DNA of 53,194 bases, taken from Bacillota bacterium (GTDB lineage: Bacteria; Bacillota; Clostridia; Christensenellales; SZUA-584). This document shows positions 1 to 8,958 of this stretch, piece by piece (the first letter of the stretch is position 1; every line of letters starts with the position of its first letter). Under the pieces are notes generated by a model that ran no database searches, was not told the DNA's origin, and saw only the letters and a list, made by a program, of their open reading frames with translations. The position numbers and the translations under genes are program-made. The stretch lies in assembly GCA_023408075.1 (NCBI GenBank), contig JAEYKW010000004.1:1-53194 (forward strand). Reading direction: 5' to 3'.

Positions 1-1052
1 ATGACGCGATAAACGGCGCACCCGAGTTCGTTGAAGCCGGTGAGATTTTTAAGATACCCACGACGATCGGCTTTGAGATGCGCACCGATTGGTCGAACAC
101 CATACTGAACGGCAGACGCATCAACAACCCGGATCAGGTGTCCAGTGCGTATATCTGCGCGCACGGTTTGCCGCATACGCAGATTGAAAGCGCGAACGCC
201 TACTTGAGCAATATTCGAAAGGCGCGTGAGAAACGCAGCCGCGCCATGACAGGCCGTTTGAATGTCCTTTTGCAGCCGCACGGGATCACGCTCAGCTATG
301 ACCGTGATGTGATACCGCTTTCCTGTGCGGCTGACGGCGGCGAGGTGACCGAGCGGCACATTCTGTTCGCGCTGTCGAACAAACTGATCGAGAGGTTCGG
401 CAAAGGGCTGACTCTGGTGAGTTTCCTGGAGGGCACGCTGGGGTTGGCGCTCAGCGCGTCTCAGAAGACGCTGCTGGCTGATGAAGCGAGTGAAGTATAT
501 GCTTACGATCTGCTGAACGTGCTGAAGGGCGGCTTTATTTCCCGGATATATGTTGATTCGACGTCCGAAGAAACACCGGATGTCAGAGAGGCTGTCGCGG
601 TCATCAAGAGCCTCGGGGCAATACCGTCATACTGCTATCTCGGTGACGTGGCCGCGTCGCCCACGGGTGATAAGAAGTCGCAGACATTCGAGGACGCCTA
701 TCTTGAAGATCTGTTTGTCGCGCTCAAGGATATCGGCTTTAACGCGGTCGCCTATATGCCGTCGAGAAACACGGCAGAGCAGCTTGACCGTGTGATGAAG
801 CTTTGTGATGACTATGGTTTCATGCAGATCAGCGGCGAGGATATCAATCAGCCGCGGCAGTCTTTCATATGCAGACAGCTCAAAGAGCCGCGCTTTGCCC
901 ATCTGATCGACACGACATGGGCGCTGGTCGGGCATGAGAAGGCCGCGACATTGGATATGAATCAGGGGATGTTCGCAAACAAGGTCTTTCTTGATGCGAG
1001 GCAGATTAAAGAACGAATTGAGGAATATAAACAGATGGGTAAAAGCCTTTGA
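1..1052 (+). CDS. PHP-domain protein, 3' part (5' end outside window)
   Basis: The reading frame is open from base 3 to the TGA at 1050-1052, giving about 349 visible residues, so the gene begins left of the window; the ATG at 78 lies inside the domain and is not the start. The first residues (EFVEAGEIFKIPTTIGFEMR) fit a PHP-domain core strand, and the conserved segment ISGEDINQPRQSF near residue 260 of the 78-based frame resembles the C-terminal metal-site region of PHP phosphoesterase-like proteins. No DNA polymerase domain is attached. The PHP superfamily contains metal-dependent phosphoesterases such as histidinol phosphatase, but the substrate here cannot be told. It converges on the nucleoside transporter operon across a terminator region. 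Family fairly secure, function unknown. Confidence 0.75.
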   Translation, partial: DAINGAPEFVEAGEIFKIPTTIGFEMRTDWSNTILNGRRINNPDQVSSAYICAHGLPHTQIESANAYLSNIRKAREKRSRAMTGRLNVLLQPHGITLSYDRDVIPLSCAADGGEVTERHILFALSNKLIERFGKGLTLVSFLEGTLGLALSASQKTLLADEASEVYAYDLLNVLKGGFISRIYVDSTSEETPDVREAVAVIKSLGAIPSYCYLGDVAASPTGDKKSQTFEDAYLEDLFVALKDIGFNAVAYMPSRNTAEQLDRVMKLCDDYGFMQISGEDINQPRQSFICRQLKEPRFAHLIDTTWALVGHEKAATLDMNQGMFANKVFLDARQIKERIEEYKQMGKSL

Positions 1053-1215
1053 TCGCAAGTGCGAGAACCCAAAAGAATATTACAATTCCCGTTAAAAACG
1101 GTAAGATTAGCTTTTATATTTGACATATAACGTTGGTTAAATTACTTTGAATTTATATCAAACTTTATTCTTTAAAGTTCATTATTAGCAATATATATGG
1201 CAGATCAATATGTTA

Positions 1216-1252
1216 GAAAACCCTTGGTATTTTATTCCCAGGTTTTTTGTGC
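1216..1252 (+). terminator. possible terminator of the PHP-domain gene
   Basis: An imperfect inverted repeat (AAAACC ... GGTTTTTT around 1216-1250) ends in a run of six T on the plus strand, 160 bases after the PHP stop codon. The stem is interrupted, so this is only a moderate call. Confidence 0.4.
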
Positions 1253-1255
1253 AAG

Positions 1256-1298
1256 TAAAAAAATCCGAACACCTCTTAATAAAAAGCGGGTTCGGATT
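1256..1298 (-). terminator. intrinsic terminator of the BMP-type ABC operon
   Basis: AATCCGAAC at 1262-1270 pairs with GTTCGGATT at 1290-1298. Read on the minus strand the stem is followed by a run of T (the A run at 1257-1261). It lies about 30 bases past the stop codon of the last permease, exactly where the operon should end. Confidence 0.8.
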
Positions 1299-1329
1299 GA
1301 ATTGCTGAAAGTGTGTTTTAAGCCGATTG

Positions 1330-2247
1330 TCAGCTTTCTTTCTTATACGGAATACCCAGCTTCGCGGGCACATTAAAGCGCTTGCGTAGCACCGTCAAAA
1401 CAATAGTCAATATATACGGGAGCGCAATAAAAAGCTCGTTGGGGAAATAGCTGCCCCCGCCTATAGACTGCATATAGATGGCGATGGCTTCGGCAAGGCC
1501 GAACACCAAAGTGCCGATTGCGGCCCCCAGAGGATTCCAGTTGCCTAAGAAGCAGATCGCAAATGCAATCCACCCGCGCCCGCCGATCATATCGGAGGTA
1601 AACATCCCAAGATACCCTACGGAGTAGAAAGCACCGGCCATTCCGCCCAGCACGCCGGCGAGCAGTACCACCAGAAAACGCACCTTGTTGACGCGAATGC
1701 CCGCAACATCGACCGCCTGAGGATTTTCCCCTGTTGAGCGGATGGTCAGCCCCGCTGAGGTCTTGTAAAGCAGGAAGTATGCGGCGGGGATCAACAGATA
1801 GACAAAATATGTGAGAACATTCTGCTCAAAAAGGATAGGCCCGATAATCGGTATTTTGCTCAGCAATGGTATGGCGATCACCTGAAGCGGCTCGATTTTG
1901 AGCGGAGTCAATGGCACGCCGAAAAGCACTCTCTGGAAGTAGGTGCAAAAGCCTGCGACGAGCAGGTTGATGGCTGTACCGGTGACCACCTGATGCTGCT
2001 TCAAAAAGATTGTCACGAGACCGTATATGGCAGCGGCGATCATGCCTGCCAGAATCGCAGCGAATATACCCAATAGTGCGCTCCCTGTCAGATATGTGCC
2101 CACAAAGCCGCCCCAGGCACCCATAAGGAATATACCCTCGATGGCTGTTACCATCATGCCGGAGCGCTCTGCGATGACCTCGGCAATCGAGCCCATCAGC
2201 AATGGCGTACTCATCATCAGGGCGCGTTGCAATAAACTGATGATCAT
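1330..2247 (-). CDS. BMP-family ABC transporter permease (NupQ/YufQ type)
   Basis: 305-residue polytopic membrane protein, last gene of the four-gene transporter operon. Hydrophobic segments run through the whole protein (for example residues 2-50, 60-80, 190-215). The segment TIRSTGENPQAVDVAGIRVNKVR is the conserved cytoplasmic loop of branched-chain/nucleoside type permeases (BPD_transp_2 family). It should form a heterodimer with the 357-residue permease encoded just upstream, with which it overlaps by 4 nt (ATGA), implying translational coupling. By analogy with nupQ of Bacillus subtilis it would import nucleosides; specificity is inferred from the binding protein family, not seen directly. 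Confidence 0.9.
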   Translation of the reverse strand: MIISLLQRALMMSTPLLMGSIAEVIAERSGMMVTAIEGIFLMGAWGGFVGTYLTGSALLGIFAAILAGMIAAAIYGLVTIFLKQHQVVTGTAINLLVAGFCTYFQRVLFGVPLTPLKIEPLQVIAIPLLSKIPIIGPILFEQNVLTYFVYLLIPAAYFLLYKTSAGLTIRSTGENPQAVDVAGIRVNKVRFLVVLLAGVLGGMAGAFYSVGYLGMFTSDMIGGRGWIAFAICFLGNWNPLGAAIGTLVFGLAEAIAIYMQSIGGGSYFPNELFIALPYILTIVLTVLRKRFNVPAKLGIPYKKES

Positions 2248-3317
2248 AGCGTCGTCCCCCTTTGCAGCTTACTTTTCTCTCGCCTGTTCTGCCAGTAGCT
2301 TCTGAGAAAATAAGAAGCGATTACGAACAGCATGACAAATCCCTGCATGAGCTCCACGATGCTTGAAGGCACATTCACGCCGCCCGGCATTCGTCCCATA
2401 ATATTGCCCATCACATTGAGCATGCCGAACAGAATAGACGCAAAGATCACCCCTATCGGATTGGCGTTTGCGAGTATGGCGATGCCGAGCCCCGCTGCCC
2501 CAAGGGTGGGGTTAAAGTCCTGAATCAGCATATGCTGCACGCCGTTGACCTCGGTGAAGCCTGCCATTCCAGCCAGTGCGCCGCTGATAAAAAACGCAAT
2601 GATATAGATGCTGTTGGAGCGAATACCCGCGAGCTTGGCGGCCGAGTCGTTGCTCCCCACCGCGCGCACGCGGTAGCCGAGCGGCGTTTTAAACAGCAGC
2701 AGCCATATGACAATGGCCATCACCACCGCCAGCAGAAAACCGATATGCAGCCGGGTGCCCGGTATAAACGGGGGAAGCCAGGCAGACTGTGAAATCGGAT
2801 CCGTCTGCGGGTATTCGCCCTTCGTTTCCTTCAGGAAAGTTCGCAGCAGATAGTTCATCAGCGCCAGCACCACATAGGTGGACATCATGCTCACCAGAAA
2901 CTCGTTTGCGCCGCGCTTGGCTTTCAGATAGCCGATCAGTGCGCCAATCAGCCCGCCGGAAACAGCCGTGCAGACAAGCACCACCAAAAGCAGCACGAAT
3001 GTGGGGACCTTGCCGTCCAGCTGCAGCGAAACAGTTACGGCCACGATGGCGCCCATATAGAATTGGCCCTGCGCGCCGATGTTAAAGAGGTTGGCCTTGT
3101 AGGTAAACGCAAAAGCCAGCGCCGTAAAAATCAGCGGCGTTGCCTTTAAAAACACTTCGCCGAGCGTATATGTATCTGAGAACATCTTGGCGATCGAATA
3201 CCCGAAGGCGTTCAGCGGATTGATATCGAGAAGCAGCAGCAAAAGCCCGCTGAGCGTCAGCCCGGCCAAAATCGCAATCAGATTTGTGACCACCATATCT
3301 CTGAGTTTCACATTCAT
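2244..3317 (-). CDS. BMP-family ABC transporter permease (NupP/YufP type)
   Basis: 357-residue integral membrane permease of the BPD_transp_2 family. Features: N-terminal membrane helix (about residues 10-32), several further hydrophobic segments, and the loop YRVRAVGSNDSAAKLAGIRSN near residue 215-240 that contacts the ATPase in this family. It is longer than its partner, as is usual for NupP-like subunits. It overlaps the ATPase gene by 4 nt upstream and the second permease by 4 nt downstream, so the operon is tightly coupled. The start ATG at 3317 is preceded by a GGAGG-type site inside the ATPase 3' end. Confidence 0.9.
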   Translation of the reverse strand: MNVKLRDMVVTNLIAILAGLTLSGLLLLLLDINPLNAFGYSIAKMFSDTYTLGEVFLKATPLIFTALAFAFTYKANLFNIGAQGQFYMGAIVAVTVSLQLDGKVPTFVLLLVVLVCTAVSGGLIGALIGYLKAKRGANEFLVSMMSTYVVLALMNYLLRTFLKETKGEYPQTDPISQSAWLPPFIPGTRLHIGFLLAVVMAIVIWLLLFKTPLGYRVRAVGSNDSAAKLAGIRSNSIYIIAFFISGALAGMAGFTEVNGVQHMLIQDFNPTLGAAGLGIAILANANPIGVIFASILFGMLNVMGNIMGRMPGGVNVPSSIVELMQGFVMLFVIASYFLRSYWQNRREKSKLQRGTTL

Positions 3318-4837
3318 AGCACCGCCTCCTTCCGGTCATCCGAATAGCCGGCCATCAGCAGGCCGATCTTCTCATTTGTCAGTTCATCCCGTGTATAAAT
3401 ACCCATGAACGCGCCCTTGTAGATGACCGCAATGCGGTCGCAAAGCGCGAATATTTCAGAAAGCTCGGTGGAGACCAGCAGTATGCTTCTGCCCTTGGCG
3501 CTTTGTTCCAATATGCTGGCGTGAATGTTGTTGACCGCACCCAGATCGAGGCCGCGCGTGGGTTGATCCATAATCAGCAGCTGCGTGCCGGAGGCAACCT
3601 CGCGGGCCAGCACCAGCTTTTGCTGGTTACCGCCCGAAAGCTCGCCCGCCTGCGCGTCCGGCCCCGGCGCCTTGATATCAAAATCCTGAATGGCCGCTTT
3701 GGTCTCATCGTTCAGCTTCTTTTCGTTGATGAAAACCGCCTTTTTCCATTTGCGATGAAAGTTCGTTTTGAGCATCATGTTCTCTGCCAGCGTCATGTCC
3801 ATCACCATGGCGTCACGGTAGCGGTCAACCGGCACGTAGCCGATGCCTAGCTCAATGCGTTCGCGCACTGTCTTTTGTGTAATGTCCTCTCCGTTGAGCC
3901 ATATACTGCCCTGTGTGATGCGCAGCGCGCCGCAAACCGCACGGCAGAGCTCTTCCTGCCCGTTCCCGCTCACGCCCGCAATGCCGAATATCTCTCCCTG
4001 CTTGATTTTCAGGCTGATATCCTTGAGCACCGGAACCTGATTTTTGTGCTGCACCGTGACGTCTCTGAATTCCAGACGAATTTCGCTGCTTGCAGGTGTG
4101 CCTTTTGTGCGCTCCGCCTTAACAAGCTCCTTGCCGATCATGAGCCGGGAAAGCTCACGTTCGTCGGTTTGGGCTTTGCGCAGGTGGCCTGCCACCATGC
4201 CATCCCGCATGACGACGATACTGTCGGCAACCTCCATGACCTCTTTGAGCTTATGGGTGATGAATATAACAGCGTTCCCGGCCCGCGCAAACTCCCTTAC
4301 AAACTGCATCAGCTTATCCGTTTCCTGCGGGGTGAGCACGGCGGTCGGCTCATCCATAATCAGCAGCCGGGTATTGAGATACAGCGCCTTGACGATTTCC
4401 ACCTTCTGCTGAACGCCCACCGCAAGGTCGCCCACCTTTTCGTTGACAGGCAGTTCAAGCCCGTATTGCCGGCTGAGCTCGAGAACTTTGGTTTTGCATG
4501 CGTCGTAGTTTATTTTCCCGTGGACGTTGCCGAGAATGATGTTTTCGGTGACAGTGTGAGCGTTCACCAGCGCGAAATGCTGCTGGATCATGGAAACGCC
4601 CATATCCATGGCATCCCGGGGAGAATGGATATTCTTTTCCACACCGTCCATCAGAATCTGGCCTGAGTCCGCCCGGTATAAGCCGTATAATATCTTCATG
4701 ACGGTGCTTTTCCCCGCACCGTTTTCGCCCAGCAGCGCCAGCACCTCTCCGCGGTTAACGGAAAACGAAACGTCTTTGTTGGCGACCACGCGCGCAAAGC
4801 ATTTCGTGATATTGCGCAATTCAAAAAATGGGGCCAT
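3314..4837 (-). CDS. BMP-family ABC transporter ATP-binding protein (NupO/YufO type)
   Basis: 507-residue duplicated ABC ATPase energising the nucleoside-type importer. First half: Walker A GENGAGKST and Walker B LLIMDEPTAVL. Second half: degenerate Walker A region GVSGNGQEE, signature LSGGNQQK, and LLIMDQPTRGLD. The second-half P-loop lacks the Lys, as is normal in RbsA/NupO-type duplicated ATPases. The open frame extends further upstream to 5155, but the ATG at 4837 has a good AAGGAGG site, begins just before the conserved FELRNITKCF, and the extension would run through the binding-protein gene. It lies 73 bases after the binding-protein gene and overlaps the next permease by 4 nt. Confidence 0.93.
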   Translation of the reverse strand: MAPFFELRNITKCFARVVANKDVSFSVNRGEVLALLGENGAGKSTVMKILYGLYRADSGQILMDGVEKNIHSPRDAMDMGVSMIQQHFALVNAHTVTENIILGNVHGKINYDACKTKVLELSRQYGLELPVNEKVGDLAVGVQQKVEIVKALYLNTRLLIMDEPTAVLTPQETDKLMQFVREFARAGNAVIFITHKLKEVMEVADSIVVMRDGMVAGHLRKAQTDERELSRLMIGKELVKAERTKGTPASSEIRLEFRDVTVQHKNQVPVLKDISLKIKQGEIFGIAGVSGNGQEELCRAVCGALRITQGSIWLNGEDITQKTVRERIELGIGYVPVDRYRDAMVMDMTLAENMMLKTNFHRKWKKAVFINEKKLNDETKAAIQDFDIKAPGPDAQAGELSGGNQQKLVLAREVASGTQLLIMDQPTRGLDLGAVNNIHASILEQSAKGRSILLVSTELSEIFALCDRIAVIYKGAFMGIYTRDELTNEKIGLLMAGYSDDRKEAVL

Positions 4838-4864
4838 TGCCCGCCTCCTTGCCGTACTTGCAAG

Positions 4865-4892
4865 AAATGGTGCCCCCGAAAGAGCACCATTT
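4865..4892 (-). other. stem-loop between binding-protein and ATPase genes
   Basis: AAATGGTGC (4865-4873) and GCACCATTT (4884-4892) form a perfect 9-bp stem with a 10-base loop in the gap between the binding-protein stop and the ATPase start. No long T run follows, so it is more likely an mRNA-stabilising or partial-termination hairpin that favours the binding protein over the membrane components. Confidence 0.65.
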
Positions 4893-4910
4893 CCCACAGG
4901 CTGTCGTTTT

Positions 4911-5945
4911 CTATTTGGCGAACATGGCCTTAAGGTCCACTTTGCCATCCGCGAAATCCTTGATGCCAGCGTCGACGGCATCCTTAATTTCCTGAGAGAT
5001 ATTATCCGTGTAGACCGGCACAAAGATGTTCTCTTTGATACCTGCCTCATGGACCATGTTTCCGGTGAGCTTGCCGTCCATGAACTGCTGAACGGCCCAT
5101 ACATAGAAGGTCTCGAAGTCGAACTTGACAGAAGCCACCACGGTGTTCGGGTCAATGCTGTTCTGATCGCTGGAGAATCCGATGAATTTAACGCCCTTGG
5201 ACTTGGCCGCCTCTATGGAACCCAGACCCACCTGATTTGCGTATACAAACAGGGTGTCCGCGCCGTTATCGATCATCTGCTCGGCCATCTGCTTGCCGAG
5301 GGCAACGTCGTCCCAGCTGTTGGCATAGGCACGGGTCGCAACGGCGCCGGAAATGCCGCGCTCAGCAGCGATGGCAACCGCGTTCTTTTCATAAACGTCC
5401 AGCAGGTGTTCCATCGGTTCGTTCGGGAAACCGCCGATCGTAGCAAAATTGCCGTTTTCGGTCACATAGCCCGCAATGATGGAAGCGATGTAGCTGGCTT
5501 CATATTCCTTGGGGAATATGGGGGCGATGTTTTCGCCGTCGGCTTTGGAACCGTTGACCATGCAGAACGTGGTGTCGGGGTAGCTGCCCGCCACGGCGGC
5601 GCATGCTTCGTCGAACTGGGAGCCGGCAGCCATGATCAGGTCGTATTTTTGCTCGGCGTATTCACGGAAGGTCGATTCAAAATCCGCCGCCTGTACGCTT
5701 TCAACATATTCGATATTGGTTCCGAGCTTAGTGTTGCAGGCTTCAAGGCCGGCATAGTTGGTCGCATTCCAGCTCTGGTCGTTAATAGGACCGGGTAAAA
5801 TCAGCACTATTTTATAATCTCCGGCACTCTTGGACGTGCCGTTTGAATTGTCAGCGGTGCCCGGGGCACTGCAACCGACAAACGCGATGCAGGATACGAT
5901 CATGACAACTGCAAGTATAAGAGTTAAGAATCCTTTTTTCTTCAT
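4911..5945 (-). CDS. BMP-family substrate-binding lipoprotein (nucleoside ABC importer)
   Basis: 344-residue exported lipoprotein, first gene of the operon. Signal peptide of about 24 residues with lipobox FVGC and Cys25 as the lipidation site, followed by a Ser/Asn/Gly-rich linker. The mature part has BMP/PnrA/Med-type features: VLILPGPINDQSWNATNY, the DLIMAAGSQFDEA strand and CMVNGSKAD. Members of this family bind purine nucleosides or related compounds; the exact ligand is not determinable. The ATG at 5945 has a perfect AAGGAGG site. Its upstream region (5946-6196) carries palindromic sites near a putative promoter. Confidence 0.92.
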   Translation of the reverse strand: MKKKGFLTLILAVVMIVSCIAFVGCSAPGTADNSNGTSKSAGDYKIVLILPGPINDQSWNATNYAGLEACNTKLGTNIEYVESVQAADFESTFREYAEQKYDLIMAAGSQFDEACAAVAGSYPDTTFCMVNGSKADGENIAPIFPKEYEASYIASIIAGYVTENGNFATIGGFPNEPMEHLLDVYEKNAVAIAAERGISGAVATRAYANSWDDVALGKQMAEQMIDNGADTLFVYANQVGLGSIEAAKSKGVKFIGFSSDQNSIDPNTVVASVKFDFETFYVWAVQQFMDGKLTGNMVHEAGIKENIFVPVYTDNISQEIKDAVDAGIKDFADGKVDLKAMFAK

Positions 5946-5997
5946 AAGGGTGCCTCCTTAAATTATCAAATTTATAGAATAAAACTTCTTAAAATCC

Positions 5998-6027
5998 TAT
6001 ATAATCAAAACGGTGCTGTTTTGGCAA
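5998..6027 (-). promoter_or_regulatory. possible promoter of the BMP-type operon
   Basis: On the minus strand TTGCCA (6022-6027) and TATATA (5998-6003) are 18 bases apart, about 50 bases before the binding-protein start. Both boxes deviate from consensus, so this is tentative. Confidence 0.35.
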
Positions 6028-6085
6028 AGATCAAACCGGCTCCGGTTTTATGCGGGGTCTCCGGCGCAGTGTGTATAAACTATTC

Positions 6086-6116
6086 GAACGCGTTCATTAT
6101 AATACTTATTATAATG
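6086..6116. promoter_or_regulatory. double palindrome upstream of the BMP-type operon
   Basis: GAACGCGTTC (6086-6095, perfect 10-bp palindrome) runs directly into CATTATAAT-ACTT-ATTATAATG (6095-6116, perfect 9-bp arms). It lies between the response-regulator gene and the transporter operon. The AT-rich palindrome contains TATAAT on both strands, so it may be an operator overlapping a promoter; the neighbouring AraC-type response regulator is the obvious candidate ligand. Confidence 0.5.
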
Positions 6117-6196
6117 GTCATTTCAAGCCGATAAAAGGTTACTGGATTACGATTTTGTCAAATGAATTACGGTGTTTTCAAAATTGCAAATTTGCA

Positions 6197-6946
6197 TCAT
6201 TCTTTTTCCTCTTCCCGGATGTCATGACATGCACAGTTGCGGTATTCAAGCGGTGTCATTCCAAACTTCTTTTTGAACGCGGTGCTGAAATATCTCACGT
6301 CTTTGTATCCGACAAGCATGGAAACATCAGAAACTTTGCAGGCCACCTGCTTCAAATATTTTTCGGCTTGATGCAATCTGTAATCTGACAGGTATTCAGT
6401 GATGTTCTTGCCAATATGCTTTTTGAACAGCTCGCACAGGTAATTGGGGGAAACAAACAACTCATCCGCCATGCTTTTGAGCGTAAACGGATAAGCATAT
6501 TTTTCGTGAATATATTGCACGGCATTTCTGGCCACCAGATTGTTTATTTCGGTCAGCTGCTCCGGCTCGGATTTCGCTGCAGAGGACAGTCCGCGTATAT
6601 CCTCAAGCACGCCGATCAGTTCATCCGGATTGGTTGGTTTCAACAGATACCGGGTGACACCCAAAGCAATGGCCTGCTGCGCATAGGCAAAATCGGCATA
6701 ACCGCTCAATATAACGATATGCATATCCTCGTTAATGCGGCGAATCTGCCGGATCAGCTCTAACCCCGATATTTCCGGCATGCGGATATCAGTGATGACG
6801 ACGTCGACGGGATTCCGTTCGATAAACGCCAGTGCTTCAGCCGCTCCAAAAAATATGCCGACGGCCGTATAGCCTTCTCTCTCGCTGACCAGCTTTAATA
6901 TGCCGCGCGCAATTTTCGGCTCGTCATCCACGATGATCGTGTTCAT
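6197..6946 (-). CDS. response regulator with AraC-type DNA-binding domain (YesN family)
   Basis: 249 residues: N-terminal receiver domain with acidic pocket Asp7/Asp8, phosphoacceptor Asp53 (ITDIRMP) and Lys103 (LLKPT), then a linker and a C-terminal AraC/XylS double HTH (about residues 150-245, with FVSPNYLCELFKKHIGKN and SDVSMLVGYKDVRYFSTAFK). It is a transcription factor controlled by the histidine kinase whose gene overlaps its start by 4 nt (ATGA). YesN-like regulators commonly control adjacent ABC transporters; here the next genes downstream on the same strand are the BMP-type importer. That regulatory link is inference from position. Confidence 0.92.
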   Translation of the reverse strand: MNTIIVDDEPKIARGILKLVSEREGYTAVGIFFGAAEALAFIERNPVDVVITDIRMPEISGLELIRQIRRINEDMHIVILSGYADFAYAQQAIALGVTRYLLKPTNPDELIGVLEDIRGLSSAAKSEPEQLTEINNLVARNAVQYIHEKYAYPFTLKSMADELFVSPNYLCELFKKHIGKNITEYLSDYRLHQAEKYLKQVACKVSDVSMLVGYKDVRYFSTAFKKKFGMTPLEYRNCACHDIREEEKE

Positions 6947-8688
6947 AGGCGTCCCTCTTGAGGCTCTTTGGGAATGCTCAGCACAATACTGACGCCTGAG
7001 GACGTATTCCCAATCGTTAGCCTGTGTTTTTCTCCGTAATACAGCCTGAGCCGTTTATCCACATTATAAAGACCGATTCCCGGTTGCTGCTCTTCATCCG
7101 TCTGTCCTTCAAGCGCGGCTATCACCGAGATAGGAATACCCGGGCCGTTGTCCTGAACGGTGATGCGAACATCCTCATCTCCGTCCACCGCCGTGATCCG
7201 TATAAGCCCCGGTTCTTTACAGCGCTCTATTCCATGCTGTATAGCATTCTCTACGAGGGGCTGCAGTATAAACTTGGGGACACACACAGTGCAGACCGAT
7301 TCAGGCAGCTCCAGCTCGTAGCACAGGCGCTCCTCCAGCCTGTTCTTCTGTATGCGCAGATACGCGGACACGTATTCAAATTCCTCCGCCAACGTCACAA
7401 AGGGGTCCTTGGTGTCGATGCAATACCGCATCAGGTTGCCCAATGAAACGATAATTGAGCTGATGTCCATTTGTCCCCGGTCAATGAGCATCCAGTTGAT
7501 CGAATCCAGCGTATTGTAAAGAAAATGCGGATTGATTTGTGCCTGCAGCGCTTTGATCTCGGCGCTGTTTAATGCCAGCTTTTCCTGATACACCTCGTTC
7601 ACCAGAGTATTGATACGGCAGATCATTGAATTAAACGAATCCGTCAGCCTGCCGAATTCATCCTTGCGGCGGTTGGGAAGGCGGATGTCAAAATTCTGCT
7701 CTTCAACGCTGCGCATCGCCGCCGTGAGACGGTTGATCGGGCGCGTGATGGCATACGCCACAAAAGCGATGACAAGGGACACCCCCAATGTACACAGAGC
7801 GACAGAAAACAATATCTCATTTTTCAGCATGTCGGATTCGCTGAACAAGTTTTTTTGAGAGATCAGGGAATAGGTTTTCCATCCCGTTACGCCGTTGTAT
7901 TGGCCGCATACGTAGTACGGCGTATCCTCCCAGAGCAGTGTAAAAGCGCGTTCACCTCTCCCGAAGCGTTGTTCGATGGCATTGATCCAGCTGGTATCCA
8001 TTTTGACGCTGCTGCAGATCACCTCGCCCTGCTTATCTGCGATGACAGTGTATTGGCGGTCCCATATGCCGTTGTTGTTGAACATGAGGTTGCTGAAGCT
8101 GTTTTGCTCCAGCTCAATCACGAGAGCGCCCTTTATTTGACCATCTTCCGCTCCGGTGATGGCGCGAACGATGCAGAGAACCTGCTCAGCCCCTCCTTGT
8201 ACAGACGGCAGCAGCGACGGCACAATACCCGTCCATACCGTTTTTTGCGGATTTTCGGCGGCAAGCTGCGCATAGTTTTCCATCCGCGTGACATCCGGCA
8301 GCATCCTCTCCGGCGCGTATCTTGCATAAAGAACATCATCGCCGTTCAGCACAAATATATTATTGACGGGGTCAAATGAGCGCAGTACGTTCTGGAAATA
8401 TTCGTCGAGATACTGCTTGTCTGCGGAGTATACGGTATTCGCTCTCGGCTTTTCAAACAAGTCCTGCACAAGATGTGCAGCTGCGGCATTTTCCGCTGCA
8501 TCCATAATATACCGCACACGCACGTTGATGTTAATATCGATACGGTTGACAGTATCGGCCATTTCCTTTTTTTTGTTCGCCTCAACGATGTTTTTGCTGT
8601 GCGAGTAGGAAAACACACCGATCAAAGCCCCCAGCGCGATGGTTGCCGTCAGAAAAATGATAATCAATTTTAGTTGAAATGATTTCAT
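6943..8688 (-). CDS. sensor histidine kinase (YesM family)
   Basis: 581 residues. Membrane helix at about 7-27, extracytoplasmic sensor region to about 290, second helix about 292-315, HAMP domain to about 365, then His_kinase and HATPase domains. The phosphorylated His is His388 in QINPHFLYNT, Asn481 lies in PLVENAIQHG, and the G boxes are DNGPGIP and GIGLYNV. It autophosphorylates on an extracellular signal and passes the phosphate to the response regulator encoded next. The size and domain order are normal for YesM. The signal is unknown. Confidence 0.93.
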   Translation of the reverse strand: MKSFQLKLIIIFLTATIALGALIGVFSYSHSKNIVEANKKKEMADTVNRIDININVRVRYIMDAAENAAAAHLVQDLFEKPRANTVYSADKQYLDEYFQNVLRSFDPVNNIFVLNGDDVLYARYAPERMLPDVTRMENYAQLAAENPQKTVWTGIVPSLLPSVQGGAEQVLCIVRAITGAEDGQIKGALVIELEQNSFSNLMFNNNGIWDRQYTVIADKQGEVICSSVKMDTSWINAIEQRFGRGERAFTLLWEDTPYYVCGQYNGVTGWKTYSLISQKNLFSESDMLKNEILFSVALCTLGVSLVIAFVAYAITRPINRLTAAMRSVEEQNFDIRLPNRRKDEFGRLTDSFNSMICRINTLVNEVYQEKLALNSAEIKALQAQINPHFLYNTLDSINWMLIDRGQMDISSIIVSLGNLMRYCIDTKDPFVTLAEEFEYVSAYLRIQKNRLEERLCYELELPESVCTVCVPKFILQPLVENAIQHGIERCKEPGLIRITAVDGDEDVRITVQDNGPGIPISVIAALEGQTDEEQQPGIGLYNVDKRLRLYYGEKHRLTIGNTSSGVSIVLSIPKEPQEGRL

Positions 8689-8720
8689 GAATCACCGAGC
8701 AGATTGTTTGTATTGAAGTT

Positions 8721-8749
8721 ATTGTAGCATAGCCCTGATGGAATGTCGA
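8721..8749 (-). promoter_or_regulatory. putative sigma-A promoter of the two-component operon
   Basis: Minus-strand TCGACA (8744-8749) and TACAAT (8721-8726) are separated by 17 bases, about 30 bases before the kinase start. Five of six bases match consensus in each box. The rest of the gap to 8958 holds no gene that I can support. Confidence 0.5.
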
Positions 8750-8958
8750 TTGTGCTGGTATACAGCTTCTGTCCGGCAGCGAATATGCAAGCATTGTGTA
8801 CAATAACTGTGTGGATATATCCATCATCAGTATCAAATAAAACTCGATAATTGGTGGCTGTACTTAAAAATAGCCTGCTGTTTTTAAGCGCTCACGATTA
8901 TGATATAAGTGCGAAGATTGAAGACGATTTTTCGGTATCATTAATACCGATGTTGAGG

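Noticed and set aside
4838..5155. 106-residue N-terminal extension of the nucleoside ATPase
   Set aside because: It is antiparallel-free shadow coding over the binding-protein gene; the ATG at 4837 has a strong ribosome binding site and begins at the conserved domain edge.
4590..5798. 402-residue plus-strand open frame over the binding-protein and ATPase genes
   Set aside because: Antisense shadow of two well-supported genes with no recognisable domain.
6032..6047. AAACCGG/CCGGTTT stem as terminator of the two-component operon
   Set aside because: On the minus strand the stem is not followed by a T run.
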